A stretch of 64,000 bases of DNA from an uncultured Balneola sp. (GCA_902529115.1 CABZVB010000002.1:62001-126000), one strand, 5' to 3'; shown: positions 1 through 9,031, counted from the stretch's first letter. Notes: generated by a model not told the origin, from the sequence alone. Numbers and translations are program-made.

Positions 1-1262
1 CGTAAAGCCTTATAAATACTCGATACAATATCTTTTCGAATCGGATTTGGAGTGGATTTTAAGCGCTGCATAATATCATCAATAGATGCAGACACATCGT
101 TTTTTATATTCGATGATTCCTCCTTCAAAGCATGAAATAGGCTAAGTATATAATCACGTTCCTGTTTTATTGGGCCAATGTACTGCTGCCAAGCTAATTG
201 CTTCGCTGCTAACGCCTCTCTTTGAGCCTCAGACTCTAAGGATTCGAGCTCAGATTCAGTTGCAATTTTTTTAGCTAGAATCCATTTCTTAAACTGTTGG
301 AGACAACAATGATCACTCTCCCATTCGAGGCGTTCTTTGCTTTTATATCTTTCGTGAGATCCTGAACTAGAATGCCCCAAAGGCTGTGTAAGCTCTTCCA
401 CATGAATGAGTACAGGAATATGCTTGGTTCGAGCAAGTTCAGTTGCTCTAGTGTAGGTCGTTATTAAATCCTCATAATCCCATCCTTTAACCTTTAATAT
501 TTCTATCCCATTGGTGGATTTATCTCGCTGCATTCCACTTAAGGCTTCCGAAATACTTTCTTTTGTGGTCTGAAACTTTTTAGGAACACTTATGCCATAT
601 CCATCGTCCCAAACAGAAATAACAGCAGGTGCTTGTATGACCCCAAGAGTATTCATTGTTTCCCAAAAAACACCTTCAGAAGTACTTGCATCACCTATAG
701 TTCCAAAAACAACTTCATTACCTTTGTCGGAAAATTTCTTCCATTTACCAGATTGGAGTTTTTTATGACTTCGATAAATCTTAGATGCCTGAGCTAAGCC
801 AGCAATACGAGCCATTTGCCCAGCTGTAGGAGAAATCCCAGATACCGAATTCTTCCTTTTGACCTGATCTAACCAATTCCCAGTTTCATTTAATAGTCGT
901 GAACCAAAATGAGAATTCATCTGTCTACCTGCTGAAAATGGATCCGCCTGCACATCAGGATGGGCGTATAATTGTGCAAAATACTGGGTTAATGTGGCTT
1001 CTCCAATTGCAAACATAAAGGTTTGATCACGGTAATACCCACTTCGGAAATCACCATTTTGAAAAACCTTTGCCATTGCTAGCTGTGGTAATTCCTTCCC
1101 ATCCCCAAATATTCCAAATTTAGCCTTTCCCGAAAGCACTTCTTTTCTACCCAAAATAGATACATGTCTACTAAGCCATCCTAAGAGATAGTCCTTTAGG
1201 ATATCTTTTTTCCTTACCTTAGAAAAACGGGTTTTCTTTTTTTTAGTTGAAACTTCAGACAT
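1..1262 (-). CDS. 2-oxoacid dehydrogenase E1 component, alpha part (3' end outside window)
   Basis: This is the N-terminal 420 codons of a thiamine-diphosphate-dependent E1 dehydrogenase, starting at the ATG at 1262 and still open at base 1. Visible family blocks are GRKEVLSGKAKFGIFGDGKE, SGYYRDQTFMFAIGE, ISPTAGQMARIAGLAQ and the ThDP-binding stretch IGDASTSEGVFWET with WDDGYGISVP. These match the roughly 700-800 residue alpha/beta fused E1 common in Bacteroidota, which decarboxylates pyruvate or branched-chain 2-oxoacids for a dehydrogenase complex. The region after about residue 330 is the charged linker leading to the beta half, which lies beyond the window, so the fusion itself is inferred. 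The substrate cannot be told from this fragment. It reads in the same direction as fumC, 161 bases downstream of it, and a perfect dyad lies in that gap. Confidence 0.85.
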   Translation of the reverse strand, partial: MSEVSTKKKKTRFSKVRKKDILKDYLLGWLSRHVSILGRKEVLSGKAKFGIFGDGKELPQLAMAKVFQNGDFRSGYYRDQTFMFAIGEATLTQYFAQLYAHPDVQADPFSAGRQMNSHFGSRLLNETGNWLDQVKRKNSVSGISPTAGQMARIAGLAQASKIYRSHKKLQSGKWKKFSDKGNEVVFGTIGDASTSEGVFWETMNTLGVIQAPAVISVWDDGYGISVPKKFQTTKESISEALSGMQRDKSTNGIEILKVKGWDYEDLITTYTRATELARTKHIPVLIHVEELTQPLGHSSSGSHERYKSKERLEWESDHCCLQQFKKWILAKKIATESELESLESEAQREALAAKQLAWQQYIGPIKQERDYILSLFHALKEESSNIKNDVSASIDDIMQRLKSTPNPIRKDIVSSIYKAL

Positions 1263-1362
1263 TTCTATTAGATAGTTATGCGCAAAAATTATAAAAACTT
1301 ACATATTTGAAATTATCAATATAACGCACTGAAACCTCCAAAAAAAGTATTTCAGATTACTA

Positions 1363-1383
1363 TTTAGTAAAGGCTTTACTAAA
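1363..1383. promoter_or_regulatory. 21-base perfect palindrome, possible operator
   Basis: TTTAGTAAAG and CTTTACTAAA flank a single central G, giving ten-base perfect arms with no room for an RNA hairpin loop. It lies between the fumC stop and the E1 start, about 100 bases upstream of the E1 ATG. There is no T-run after it in the minus direction, so a dimeric regulator site is more likely than a terminator. The regulator is unknown. Confidence 0.45.
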
Positions 1384-1423
1384 AGTAACTTAGCTTTTTA
1401 ATAAACTAATCAACACTATAAAG

Positions 1424-2809
1424 TTACTCAGTAAAACCACCCTTGGTCATTTTCATAGGATTTAAAGCCGTATTCAAGTCCTTATCAGATAGATCCGTCA
1501 TTTCCTTAGCTACATCTTTCAAAGCACGACCCTCTGCATATGCTTTTTTGGCAATTTTGGCAGCTAAATCATATCCAATAATAGGGTTGAGAGCAGTTAT
1601 TAATACTGGGTTTTTTCCTATTTTTTCAGAAATAATATCTTCCCGAACAGTTAATTTAGATACTGATTCATCGGCTAAATTGTTTGCAGCATTAGCTAGA
1701 AGCTCGATCGATTCTAAAAGGTTATGAGCCACTACCGGTAGCATTACATTGAGCTCAAAGTTCCCTGATTGACCCGCCAAAGATACAGTGAGATCGTTAC
1801 CCATAACCTGTGCACATACCATAGATACAGATTCTTCAATCACTGGATTTACTTTACCTGGCATAATTGAAGAGCCTGGCTGTAGAGCAGCCAGTCGAAT
1901 TTCACCTAAGCCACTGTTAGGTCCAGAATTCATCCAACGTAAATCATTCGCTATTTTCATCATTCCAACTGCAATTGTTTTTATTTGAGCACTCATTTCT
2001 ACAGGAGCGTCGACCGTTGCTTGTGCTTCGAAATGATTTTCAGCTTCTATAAATGAAATGCCCGTTTGCTTGGAAACATTTTTCGCAAATTCAGATGCAA
2101 AATCTGTATGAGTATTTATTCCTGTACCTACAGCCGTTCCACCTTGCGGTAATTCCGATAAACGCACCATTGCGTCCTGAATACGGTCTATTCCCAGTCG
2201 AAGTTGTCTGGCGTATCCGCCAAATTGCTGAGCAATAGTGATCGGCATTGCATCCATTAAATGAGTCCTTCCAGTTTTTACCACATGCTTGTATTCAGAG
2301 CCTTTTTGATCAAAAGTCAAGGCTAAATGTTTTAATGCAGGGATAAATTTTTCCTTTAACTCAATTACTGTCGAAATTCTAATAGCTGTTGGTATTACAT
2401 CATTTGAACTTTGTCCAAAATTTACATGATCATTAGGATGAACAGGGGTTTTTAGATTAGGAAAAGACTCGTTAGCCAGCCTAGCCACAACCTCATTGGC
2501 GTTCATATTACTTGAAGTCCCAGAACCTGTTTGAAATATATCTACAACGAACTCTGTATCATGTTTACCGTCAATAATTTCTTGTGCAGCGCCCTGAATA
2601 GCTTTAGATATCTCTTGATCTAATAATCCCAACTCAAAATTTACCTGTGCTGCATTTTTCTTAATAATACCTAAAGCTTTTATAAATGCCCTAGTAAATC
2701 GAATCCCACTTATAGGGAAATTATCGTGCGCTCTTTGTGTTTGTGCTCCATATTTAGCGTTTTCAGGGACCTTAACTTCCCCCATAGAATCTTTTTCTAT
2801 TCGATACAT
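1424..2809 (-). CDS. fumC: class II fumarate hydratase
   Basis: Fumarase C interconverts fumarate and L-malate in the TCA cycle, without an iron-sulfur cluster, as a cytosolic homotetramer. The 461-residue length is normal. The fumarase/aspartase signature GSSIMPGKVNP sits at residues 312-322 and carries the catalytic serine loop. The GRTHLMDA block with His183 corresponds to the second catalytic block, and TGSGTSSNMNANEV at about 94-107 is the substrate-binding region. GRTHLMDAMPIT favours fumarase over aspartase. It follows the GNAT gene by 58 bases on the same strand, so cotranscription with spt is possible. No Shine-Dalgarno sequence is visible before the ATG. Confidence 0.96.
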   Translation of the reverse strand: MYRIEKDSMGEVKVPENAKYGAQTQRAHDNFPISGIRFTRAFIKALGIIKKNAAQVNFELGLLDQEISKAIQGAAQEIIDGKHDTEFVVDIFQTGSGTSSNMNANEVVARLANESFPNLKTPVHPNDHVNFGQSSNDVIPTAIRISTVIELKEKFIPALKHLALTFDQKGSEYKHVVKTGRTHLMDAMPITIAQQFGGYARQLRLGIDRIQDAMVRLSELPQGGTAVGTGINTHTDFASEFAKNVSKQTGISFIEAENHFEAQATVDAPVEMSAQIKTIAVGMMKIANDLRWMNSGPNSGLGEIRLAALQPGSSIMPGKVNPVIEESVSMVCAQVMGNDLTVSLAGQSGNFELNVMLPVVAHNLLESIELLANAANNLADESVSKLTVREDIISEKIGKNPVLITALNPIIGYDLAAKIAKKAYAEGRALKDVAKEMTDLSDKDLNTALNPMKMTKGGFTE

Positions 2810-2867
2810 GATTATATTTCTTGAGTGAAATTCTACCCCATCAGAAGAATGAAGTAGTTATCAGTTA

Positions 2868-3995
2868 CTACAATTTTTTTGCATACATTCGATACCGCTT
2901 GTCTATTCGCGCACCTATGCGTTTTGCAAGATGAATCATCTCAGTATTATTATCTAAGATCCAACTTAGTTCCGACTCAACGAAATTTCTTTTAAGGGCA
3001 AATTCAATGGTTCTTTGATGGAATAGTGCATCAATTCCCTTGCCTTGAAATTCTGGTAGAATACCCATCAAAGCGGTTCTTATTCGATTAATCTTACGTT
3101 TTTTCCATAAAAACTTAATAAACCCAAAGGGATATAAGTTTCCATTTATAGTCCTAAAAACCTGATTTAAATCAGGGAGGGCTATAGAGAAGCCAACAGG
3201 TTTTCCTTCCCACTCTGCTATGTGTGCAAAATCTTCATCTAAAATCAATTTAAAGTCTTTGGCAAGACCTTTTATTTCCTCTAGGCTTAAAGGTAAAAAT
3301 CCCCAATTATTCTTCCAAGCTTCGTTATAAATATCTCTGACAATTTTTACCTCAGCATCGATATTTTTGAGTGAAATTGGTCGAATATGGATTTGAGGAT
3401 ATCTACGCATGATCATGTTCTTTGCTTTAAGCATGCGATCGAATTTTACATTTGTTTCATCAAGAATAAAAGCTAATAAATCACGAACACCTTCATAACC
3501 AGCGTTAAGGGCAAGCTTCTCATAAAAAGGTTTAGAATAAGGCATCATAAAATAGGGAAGCTTATCAAACCCATCTACTAAAAACCCTAAAACATCCATC
3601 ATTCCGGGATTTGTTGGGCCAAGGACTTCCTCTATACCTTCTCCCTTAAGCCAGTCTTCGGCTACTCGAAATAATAAATCGGCGGTAGGTTGATGATCAA
3701 TACATTCAAAAAATGCAAAATGACCCGTACTCAATCCATGTTGTTTGTTAAACCGATCATCCACTACTGCAGCAATTCTACCCGCAGGCTTACCATCATA
3801 TTGAGCCAAGAACATGCCCATTTTTGCTTGCTTGAAGAAAGGATTCTTTTTTTTATCAATTAATTTACGCTGGTCTTTTCGTAATGGAGGCACAAAAAAA
3901 GCATCGGTAGCATAATGAGTGTAAAGAAATTCGATGAATTCCTTCTTCTCGGCTTCTGTACTCACAAAGGTTACACCACTTGCAGCCATGTTCAC
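2868..3995 (-). CDS. GNAT-fold acyltransferase, candidate bacterial ceramide synthase
   Basis: A 375-residue soluble protein with a C-terminal GNAT fold: the acyl-CoA-binding motif appears as EFQGKGID near residues 315-322, followed by the usual C-terminal helix and strand. The N-terminal half is a second acyltransferase-like region typical of longer bacteroidete proteins of this kind. The start ATG at 3995 lies one base past the stop of the serine palmitoyltransferase gene at 3997, so the two are almost certainly cotranscribed. Known background: the bacterial ceramide synthase (bCerS) is a GNAT-family acyltransferase found with serine palmitoyltransferase in sphingolipid-producing bacteria. 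I infer that this protein N-acylates a sphingoid base. Annotation by sequence alone would be an unspecified N-acetyltransferase. Confidence 0.7.
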   Translation of the reverse strand: MNMAASGVTFVSTEAEKKEFIEFLYTHYATDAFFVPPLRKDQRKLIDKKKNPFFKQAKMGMFLAQYDGKPAGRIAAVVDDRFNKQHGLSTGHFAFFECIDHQPTADLLFRVAEDWLKGEGIEEVLGPTNPGMMDVLGFLVDGFDKLPYFMMPYSKPFYEKLALNAGYEGVRDLLAFILDETNVKFDRMLKAKNMIMRRYPQIHIRPISLKNIDAEVKIVRDIYNEAWKNNWGFLPLSLEEIKGLAKDFKLILDEDFAHIAEWEGKPVGFSIALPDLNQVFRTINGNLYPFGFIKFLWKKRKINRIRTALMGILPEFQGKGIDALFHQRTIEFALKRNFVESELSWILDNNTEMIHLAKRIGARIDKRYRMYAKKL

Positions 3996-3996
3996 C

Positions 3997-5232
3997 TTAA
4001 GAAACTAAAGAATTACCGTTTTGATCAATTATTCCATGTTTTAAGCCAACTTTTCTAAAGGCCTCTAATATTCTATCCAGGTGTTCATCGGTGTGCGAGG
4101 CCATATAACTTGTACGCAACAGCGATTGCCCTTGCGGAACAGCAGGTGGAATGACTGCATTCGTGTAAACACCTTCTTCAAAAAGATCTTTCCAAAATTG
4201 GAAACAAAGCATCATTTCACCAATAACAATGGGAATAATTGGTGTTTGTGACGTCCAAACATTAAATCCTAATTTACATAACTCCGTACGCATGTAGGTT
4301 GAAATCTCATTTAATCTACTTAACCTCCAAGGTTCCTCTGACATTATATCCATTGCTTTCAGTACGGTAGCAACATTTGCAGGTGGCATAGAAGCACTAA
4401 AAATGTGGGCAGGTGAATGATGACGAATGTATTCAATCACTTCTCTTTGACCCACAATGAAGCCTCCTAGAGATGCAAATGATTTTGAGAACGTACCACT
4501 TATTAGGTCTATATCCTCTTGTAATCCAAAAGTAGAGGCAGAACCTCTACCTCCTTCTCCGATCACCCCAACTGCATGAGCATCATCTAAATAAAGTCTT
4601 GCTCCAAACTCTTTAGCTAAAGCTAACAACTCTGGTATTTTCGCTAAGGTACCAGACATAGAAAACACACCATCACTGATGATAATTTTACCGACATCAG
4701 GATCTGCTTTATCTAAAAGCCTTCGCAAGTGATCCATGTCATTATGATTATAACGCATGGTCTTTGCCACAGAACACTGGGTACCTACTACAATGCAGGC
4801 ATGATTGTCTTTGTCGGAAAAAATTATATCATTTCTATCTGCGATGGTTTGAATAGAACCCTCGTTAGTTTGATAACCTGTACTAAATAAGACACAAGAT
4901 TCTTTATTCATGAATGTTGCGAGTCGTTCCTCTAACTCAATATGAATATCCAGTGTGCCATTAAGATATCTAGATCCAGTGCAACCTGTACCATATTTGA
5001 CTATTGCTGACTTAGCAGCTTCTATAGTTCGCTGATCATTAGTGAGGCCCAAATAATTATTTGAACCAGCCATAATTACTTCTCTACCTTCGATTTCTAC
5101 AATAGTACCGTCAGTCGCTTGCAGAGGTTTGAAATAGGGGTATAAGCCTAATGCCTTAACTTCATCTGCTTTGGTATATCCAAAGGCTTTGTCGAAAATA
5201 TCTGACCGTACTAAAGGTTGTGTTTCAGCCAT
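3997..5232 (-). CDS. spt: serine palmitoyltransferase (alpha-oxoamine synthase family)
   Basis: A PLP enzyme of the alpha-oxoamine synthase family, which condenses an amino acid with an acyl-CoA. Blocks seen are GSNNYLGLTN (56-65), YGTGCTGSRYLNGTLDIH (80-97), substrate His144 in DNHA, the DDAHAVG motif with Asp217 and His219, and the PLP lysine Lys250 in GTFSKSFASLGGF. GTGCTGSR with NGTLDIH and TFSKSFASLGGF is the pattern of Bacteroidota serine palmitoyltransferases, which make 3-ketosphinganine from serine and palmitoyl-CoA. The related 2-amino-3-ketobutyrate CoA ligase and AONS are alternatives, but the adjoining acyltransferase and lipid-type glycosyltransferases favour sphingolipid synthesis. 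The length of 411 is slightly above the usual 395-400 because of an N-terminal extension. Confidence 0.85.
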   Translation of the reverse strand: MAETQPLVRSDIFDKAFGYTKADEVKALGLYPYFKPLQATDGTIVEIEGREVIMAGSNNYLGLTNDQRTIEAAKSAIVKYGTGCTGSRYLNGTLDIHIELEERLATFMNKESCVLFSTGYQTNEGSIQTIADRNDIIFSDKDNHACIVVGTQCSVAKTMRYNHNDMDHLRRLLDKADPDVGKIIISDGVFSMSGTLAKIPELLALAKEFGARLYLDDAHAVGVIGEGGRGSASTFGLQEDIDLISGTFSKSFASLGGFIVGQREVIEYIRHHSPAHIFSASMPPANVATVLKAMDIMSEEPWRLSRLNEISTYMRTELCKLGFNVWTSQTPIIPIVIGEMMLCFQFWKDLFEEGVYTNAVIPPAVPQGQSLLRTSYMASHTDEHLDRILEAFRKVGLKHGIIDQNGNSLVS

Positions 5233-5347
5233 TCAATAAATATCAATTTGGTAGTATTAACTGCAATATAATTAGTATAACCAAGCTATCAAATAAACGG
5301 TTCCTTTGACAAAATACGTTTAAACTATCGTACACTTTAGGTGTTAC

Positions 5348-5399
5348 CTGCGATAATATTCTAATTCAAAATCTTATAATAAAAAGCTCATTATCGCAG
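5348..5399. repeat. 10-base inverted repeat in the spt upstream region
   Basis: CTGCGATAAT at 5348-5357 and ATTATCGCAG at 5390-5399 are perfect reverse complements separated by 32 AT-rich bases. The repeat lies in the 194-base gap between the upstream glycosyltransferase gene and spt, both read on the minus strand. No T-run follows either arm. It may be an operator pair or a transcript stem. The role is unproven. Confidence 0.45.
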
Positions 5400-5426
5400 A
5401 TGGTATGCTGACATTTCATTCTGCCA

Positions 5427-6653
5427 TTATGCGCCAGAAACCTTATAAATATACTGAATATATTGCTCTGCTACCTTATCCCACTGGAAATTTTCCCATA
5501 CGTGTATACATCCCATTAATGACATGTGTAGTAATGTTTCATTACTAAGGAGTTTTTCTAATTCCATTACATAATGTTCTTGATGCTCACTTCTTACTTT
5601 AATTCCGTTAATCCCTTGCTCTACTACATCTTTCATCCCCTCTAGATCCGAACAAAGTACGGGAGTAAAATGAAGATTTGCTTCTAAAAGTACAATACCA
5701 AAGCCCTCCATATCTCCCTCTACTTTTATATTTGGCATCATAAAAATATCTGCCGCGGTATATGCTTTATGCACCCAATAATCCGATTTCCTGCCTAAAA
5801 TGTGCACATGAATATTTCTTTTAGCTAATAATTCTGAATTCCTTTGGATAGCCTTTTGAATGGCATTCCGCTCTGGACCATCCCCTATCAATATATAGTG
5901 GCATGGATGTCTTAATTGAGTGAGCACTTTATCAATAAACCAAGCATGTCCCTTTCTAGGAACCTGTCGCCCCACTGATAATAGAACAGGTTTATCCAAT
6001 AGTTTGATATTAATATGCTCGCCAAATTCTTTTTTTGCAGTCTTTTTAAGTGCTCTAATTTCATCTGTAGCTTCAGGTTGCTCCATGTCTAAAATCTGTT
6101 CAACATGAGCTGGACTCATATAATCTGCATTCTGAAGTAACATATCTTGGATTTGAATCCCATTGGGTATAGCCTCCCCCTTTTCGGGATTCATACCTCG
6201 ATCAATACATGCTTGCTTGGTTGCCTTTGATACTGAAATAACCCCATCTAGGGCATTCAAAACTTTTCTCACATGATTCTGATACCATACATTATGCATT
6301 GTTACATCCTGACCATGATTAATCGTCACCATCGGTATAGATACCCTGCCTTTTAACCATCTAGCCATACTCGCAGTAACCATCGATGAAAATAAAATTA
6401 AATCTGGATTATACCTATCTATTACCTCAGGAATTTGACACCTTAGCTTTAATAAAAATATAAAAGTTCTCCATTCAATACCTTTCCAAGGCACTTTTTG
6501 AATGATGGTCTGTATCTTCACGGAAGGTTTATTCTCTAGAGCTTGAACAAGCTGCATACTAACTCGCTGCATTCCTCCCATATTCTCGAGTGGCGCTTCG
6601 TCAGGAGGATGAGAATGCGAAATATATAATACTTTAATTGGTGATTGGGACAT
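5427..6653 (-). CDS. GT4-family glycosyltransferase
   Basis: A retaining GT-B glycosyltransferase of the GT4 type. The N-terminal acceptor domain opens with VLYISHSHPPDEAP and a glycine-rich GGMQR loop. The C-terminal nucleotide-sugar domain has VLLSVGRQVPRKG (223-235), ILIGDGPER (254-262) and the E-x7-E motif EGFGIVLLE (316-324). An insert of about 50 polar residues between PNGI (163-166) and the second domain is longer than usual. Sugar donor and acceptor cannot be read from the sequence. It lies 23 bases behind the other GT4 gene on the same strand and 194 bases before spt, so a role in glycosylating a lipid made by the neighbours is inferred. Confidence 0.88.
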   Translation of the reverse strand: MSQSPIKVLYISHSHPPDEAPLENMGGMQRVSMQLVQALENKPSVKIQTIIQKVPWKGIEWRTFIFLLKLRCQIPEVIDRYNPDLILFSSMVTASMARWLKGRVSIPMVTINHGQDVTMHNVWYQNHVRKVLNALDGVISVSKATKQACIDRGMNPEKGEAIPNGIQIQDMLLQNADYMSPAHVEQILDMEQPEATDEIRALKKTAKKEFGEHINIKLLDKPVLLSVGRQVPRKGHAWFIDKVLTQLRHPCHYILIGDGPERNAIQKAIQRNSELLAKRNIHVHILGRKSDYWVHKAYTAADIFMMPNIKVEGDMEGFGIVLLEANLHFTPVLCSDLEGMKDVVEQGINGIKVRSEHQEHYVMELEKLLSNETLLHMSLMGCIHVWENFQWDKVAEQYIQYIYKVSGA

Positions 6654-6676
6654 AAATTGTGTCAGCTAGATAGCAA

Positions 6677-7843
6677 TTAGTTCAAGGTTGGTTCAAAATC
6701 AGAAATCACCGATTTATAATCAGATATTAGCGACTCATTTATTTGATCCCATTTATATTCTAGGGCAAGCTTGCGAGAACGAAGCCCCATTTCTAGCAAT
6801 GTAGGAGGGCTGAAAATCATTTGCTCTAATTTATTGCTAAAATCAAGTATGTCTCCAGGCTTAGCAAGTCGACCATTTTCTCCATCTATCACTAAAGAAG
6901 AAGATCCTATAGCATTAGCAACCAGACAAGGGACTCCACATGCCATTGCTTCTAAGGTCACGTTACCGAAAGTTTCTGTATATGAAGGGAATAAAAATAA
7001 ATCAGAGCTAGCATACGCGCGTGCTAAGTTTTCCCCTGAACAAAAACCTGTAAAAACACCATTAGGTAATTTTTCTTGCGCCTCTTGCTTTGCCGGCCCA
7101 TCACCTACCACTAGCGCTTTCACCTTAGGATAACGTTGCTGTATTCGACGTACACTCTCGATATAAGTTCCCAACTCTTTTTCCCATACTAGTCGTGAGA
7201 CAAAACTCACAACAATATCATCCTCTGCGAAACCCATTTTTTCCCGCCAATGTTGATCCCTTCTTACCGGGCTAAAAAGTTTGGTATCTATGCCTCGAGC
7301 CCAAATTTTCATATCGCCACTTATCCCCTCAACTTCTAGCTCCTTAATCATAGATTGACTCGGAACGTAAATTCGTTGGCATTGAGGATAAAACCATTGA
7401 ATCATCTTCTTGAAAGGCCATTTGACCGGGCCAAGGAAAAATTTATAATAGTCAACATAACTTAGAAAATGGGTGTGATATGAGCTTACCACAGGAATAT
7501 CATGTCTTTTTGCCCATTTGAGTGCACCTATTCCTAGTCCATCAGGAGTGGCTATATGTATAAGAGTAGGCTGAAAGGCTTCTAGTTTCCGTTTATGTTT
7601 ACCAGAAAAATGTGTGGCCACTCTATACTCTTTTCTCCCTGGCACCGGCATAGAAATAGAAGGCGTGACATTTAGGTTGCCTTGATGCGGATCTATTGCG
7701 GGGTTTGGTCCACTAGGTGCAAAAATAAGTACAGGGATATTTTTCCGCTCTAGGTACTCAACCAGTTGATTCAATGTAAGGGCTACACCATCTCTTATAT
7801 AGTTATAGTTACCGGTGAATATAGCTACTCTGAGTTCGCTCAT
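6677..7843 (-). CDS. GT4-family glycosyltransferase, SqdX/MgtA-like (lipid acceptor type)
   Basis: A 388-residue GT-B enzyme. The opening FTGNYNYIRDGVALTLNQL, the SYHTHF block at 120-125, the IWARGIDTKLF block at 180-190 and the E-x7-E motif ETFGNVTLE (290-298) followed by AMACGVP resemble the SqdX/MgtA/PimB group. That group transfers a sugar to membrane lipid acceptors such as diacylglycerol or phosphatidylinositol. I infer a membrane-surface glycosyltransferase that could act on ceramide or diacylglycerol. It is the first gene of a minus-strand run with the next GT4 gene. A 189-base gap separates it from the divergent reductase at 8033, so the two may share a regulatory region. Confidence 0.85.
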   Translation of the reverse strand: MSELRVAIFTGNYNYIRDGVALTLNQLVEYLERKNIPVLIFAPSGPNPAIDPHQGNLNVTPSISMPVPGRKEYRVATHFSGKHKRKLEAFQPTLIHIATPDGLGIGALKWAKRHDIPVVSSYHTHFLSYVDYYKFFLGPVKWPFKKMIQWFYPQCQRIYVPSQSMIKELEVEGISGDMKIWARGIDTKLFSPVRRDQHWREKMGFAEDDIVVSFVSRLVWEKELGTYIESVRRIQQRYPKVKALVVGDGPAKQEAQEKLPNGVFTGFCSGENLARAYASSDLFLFPSYTETFGNVTLEAMACGVPCLVANAIGSSSLVIDGENGRLAKPGDILDFSNKLEQMIFSPPTLLEMGLRSRKLALEYKWDQINESLISDYKSVISDFEPTLN

Positions 7844-8032
7844 TTATATAGTTAACAGGTTTGACAGCAAATTCACTGCTATTCGCTCAAATAAATAAAA
7901 AAAGCAGTCGGCTTCTTTGTATTTTATGTATTGTTTTATGATATACAACTACAAGAATTATACTTTAAATTATTTATGATGGAATGTACATATCCTAGAC
8001 AGTCACCATTGTATCCATAAATATACGCATTT

Positions 8033-9031
8033 ATGAAAGCCTTTGTTACTGGTGGAACTGGATTTGTTGGAAGTCATTTAGTAGAGCATTTATTAGATTT
8101 AGCGGAGTTTGAAGAAGTTCGTGTATTGATCAGAAATAAAGAAAAATGGTTAAAAGGTTTAGATTACACCCCTGTAAAATCTACATTGGAAAACCTGGAG
8201 CCTATAAAAAATGCGCTGCATGGTGTGGATGTGCTTATTCATGGAGCAGCTATTTTACACGCTCCCTCATATTCCAATTTTTTCACAGTCAATGTTGAAG
8301 CAACAAAAAACTTAGTTGAACTTGCAGTAGACGCTGGGATTTCTAATATCATAATTCTCTCCTCCCTCGCTGCTGCCGGTCCCTCCAGCCAAATTCCACT
8401 CACTGAACAAACTCTCTTGTCTCCCATCAGTGCATACGGTCGTTCCAAAAAACAGATGGAAAAAGAAATTCACCGACTCTTTACAGAAAAAAAATGGGCC
8501 AAGCATCCTACCCTAAGTATTAAAATCATACGCCCTCCTGCAGTTTACGGACCCAGAGAAACCGATATATACGGATTATTTAAAGCCCTTAAATACGGAG
8601 TAGCCCCTATACTAGGTAATCCCACAGAAAAAACTCTCTCTCTAGTTCATGTTCAAGATCTCGTGAATGGTATCTTGGCAGCTAGACACTACAACCACGC
8701 TGGTATTCATACCTATTTCCTTGGAGGTCCTGATGATGGGTATTCGTGGAATGAGATATATACGGAATGCTCAGCAGTACTCGGGAAATCTTTTTTTCGA
8801 ATTCGAGTGCCAAAAGGTGGACTCATGACTATTGCAAAAATATCAGAAACTATTGCTCCTATTTTTGGAGTTTATCCAGCACTGAATATAGACAAGGCAA
8901 ATGAACTTACTCAAAGCTGGCTTTGCAGCTCAAATAAAGCCAAAAAAGACTGGGGATATTCACCAAAAATTAGTCTTATAGAAGGGTTACGGTCTACCAT
9001 AAATTGGTATCAAAACCATAATTGGCTATAA
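8033..9031 (+). CDS. NAD-dependent epimerase/dehydratase family reductase, candidate 3-ketosphinganine/ceramide reductase
   Basis: An extended short-chain dehydrogenase of 332 residues with the Rossmann motif GGTGFVG (7-13), Ser110/Ser111 in ILSSLAAAG and the catalytic YGRSK with Tyr135 and Lys139. The C-terminal half is the substrate domain typical of atypical extended SDRs (NAD-epimerase, 3-beta-HSD-like). Known background: the bacterial ceramide reductase CerR belongs to the NAD-epimerase/dehydratase superfamily. Given spt and a GNAT acyltransferase 3 kb away and a glycosyltransferase directly divergent, I infer a keto-reductase of sphingolipid synthesis. The sequence does not exclude a sugar epimerase or a sterol/polyketide-type reductase. 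No Shine-Dalgarno is visible. Confidence 0.75.
   Translation: MKAFVTGGTGFVGSHLVEHLLDLAEFEEVRVLIRNKEKWLKGLDYTPVKSTLENLEPIKNALHGVDVLIHGAAILHAPSYSNFFTVNVEATKNLVELAVDAGISNIIILSSLAAAGPSSQIPLTEQTLLSPISAYGRSKKQMEKEIHRLFTEKKWAKHPTLSIKIIRPPAVYGPRETDIYGLFKALKYGVAPILGNPTEKTLSLVHVQDLVNGILAARHYNHAGIHTYFLGGPDDGYSWNEIYTECSAVLGKSFFRIRVPKGGLMTIAKISETIAPIFGVYPALNIDKANELTQSWLCSSNKAKKDWGYSPKISLIEGLRSTINWYQNHNWL

Noticed and set aside
3997-5232. 2-amino-3-ketobutyrate CoA ligase (Kbl) as an alternative for the oxoamine synthase
   Set aside because: No threonine dehydrogenase gene is adjacent, and the GTGCTGSR, NGTLDIH and TFSKSFASLGGF pattern with a GNAT gene one base behind fits the Bacteroidota serine palmitoyltransferases better.
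5307-5335. Plus-strand TTGACA followed by TACACT in the spt upstream gap
   Set aside because: The spacing of about 19 bases is long, and there is no plus-strand gene downstream. It could drive an antisense RNA, but nothing else supports one.
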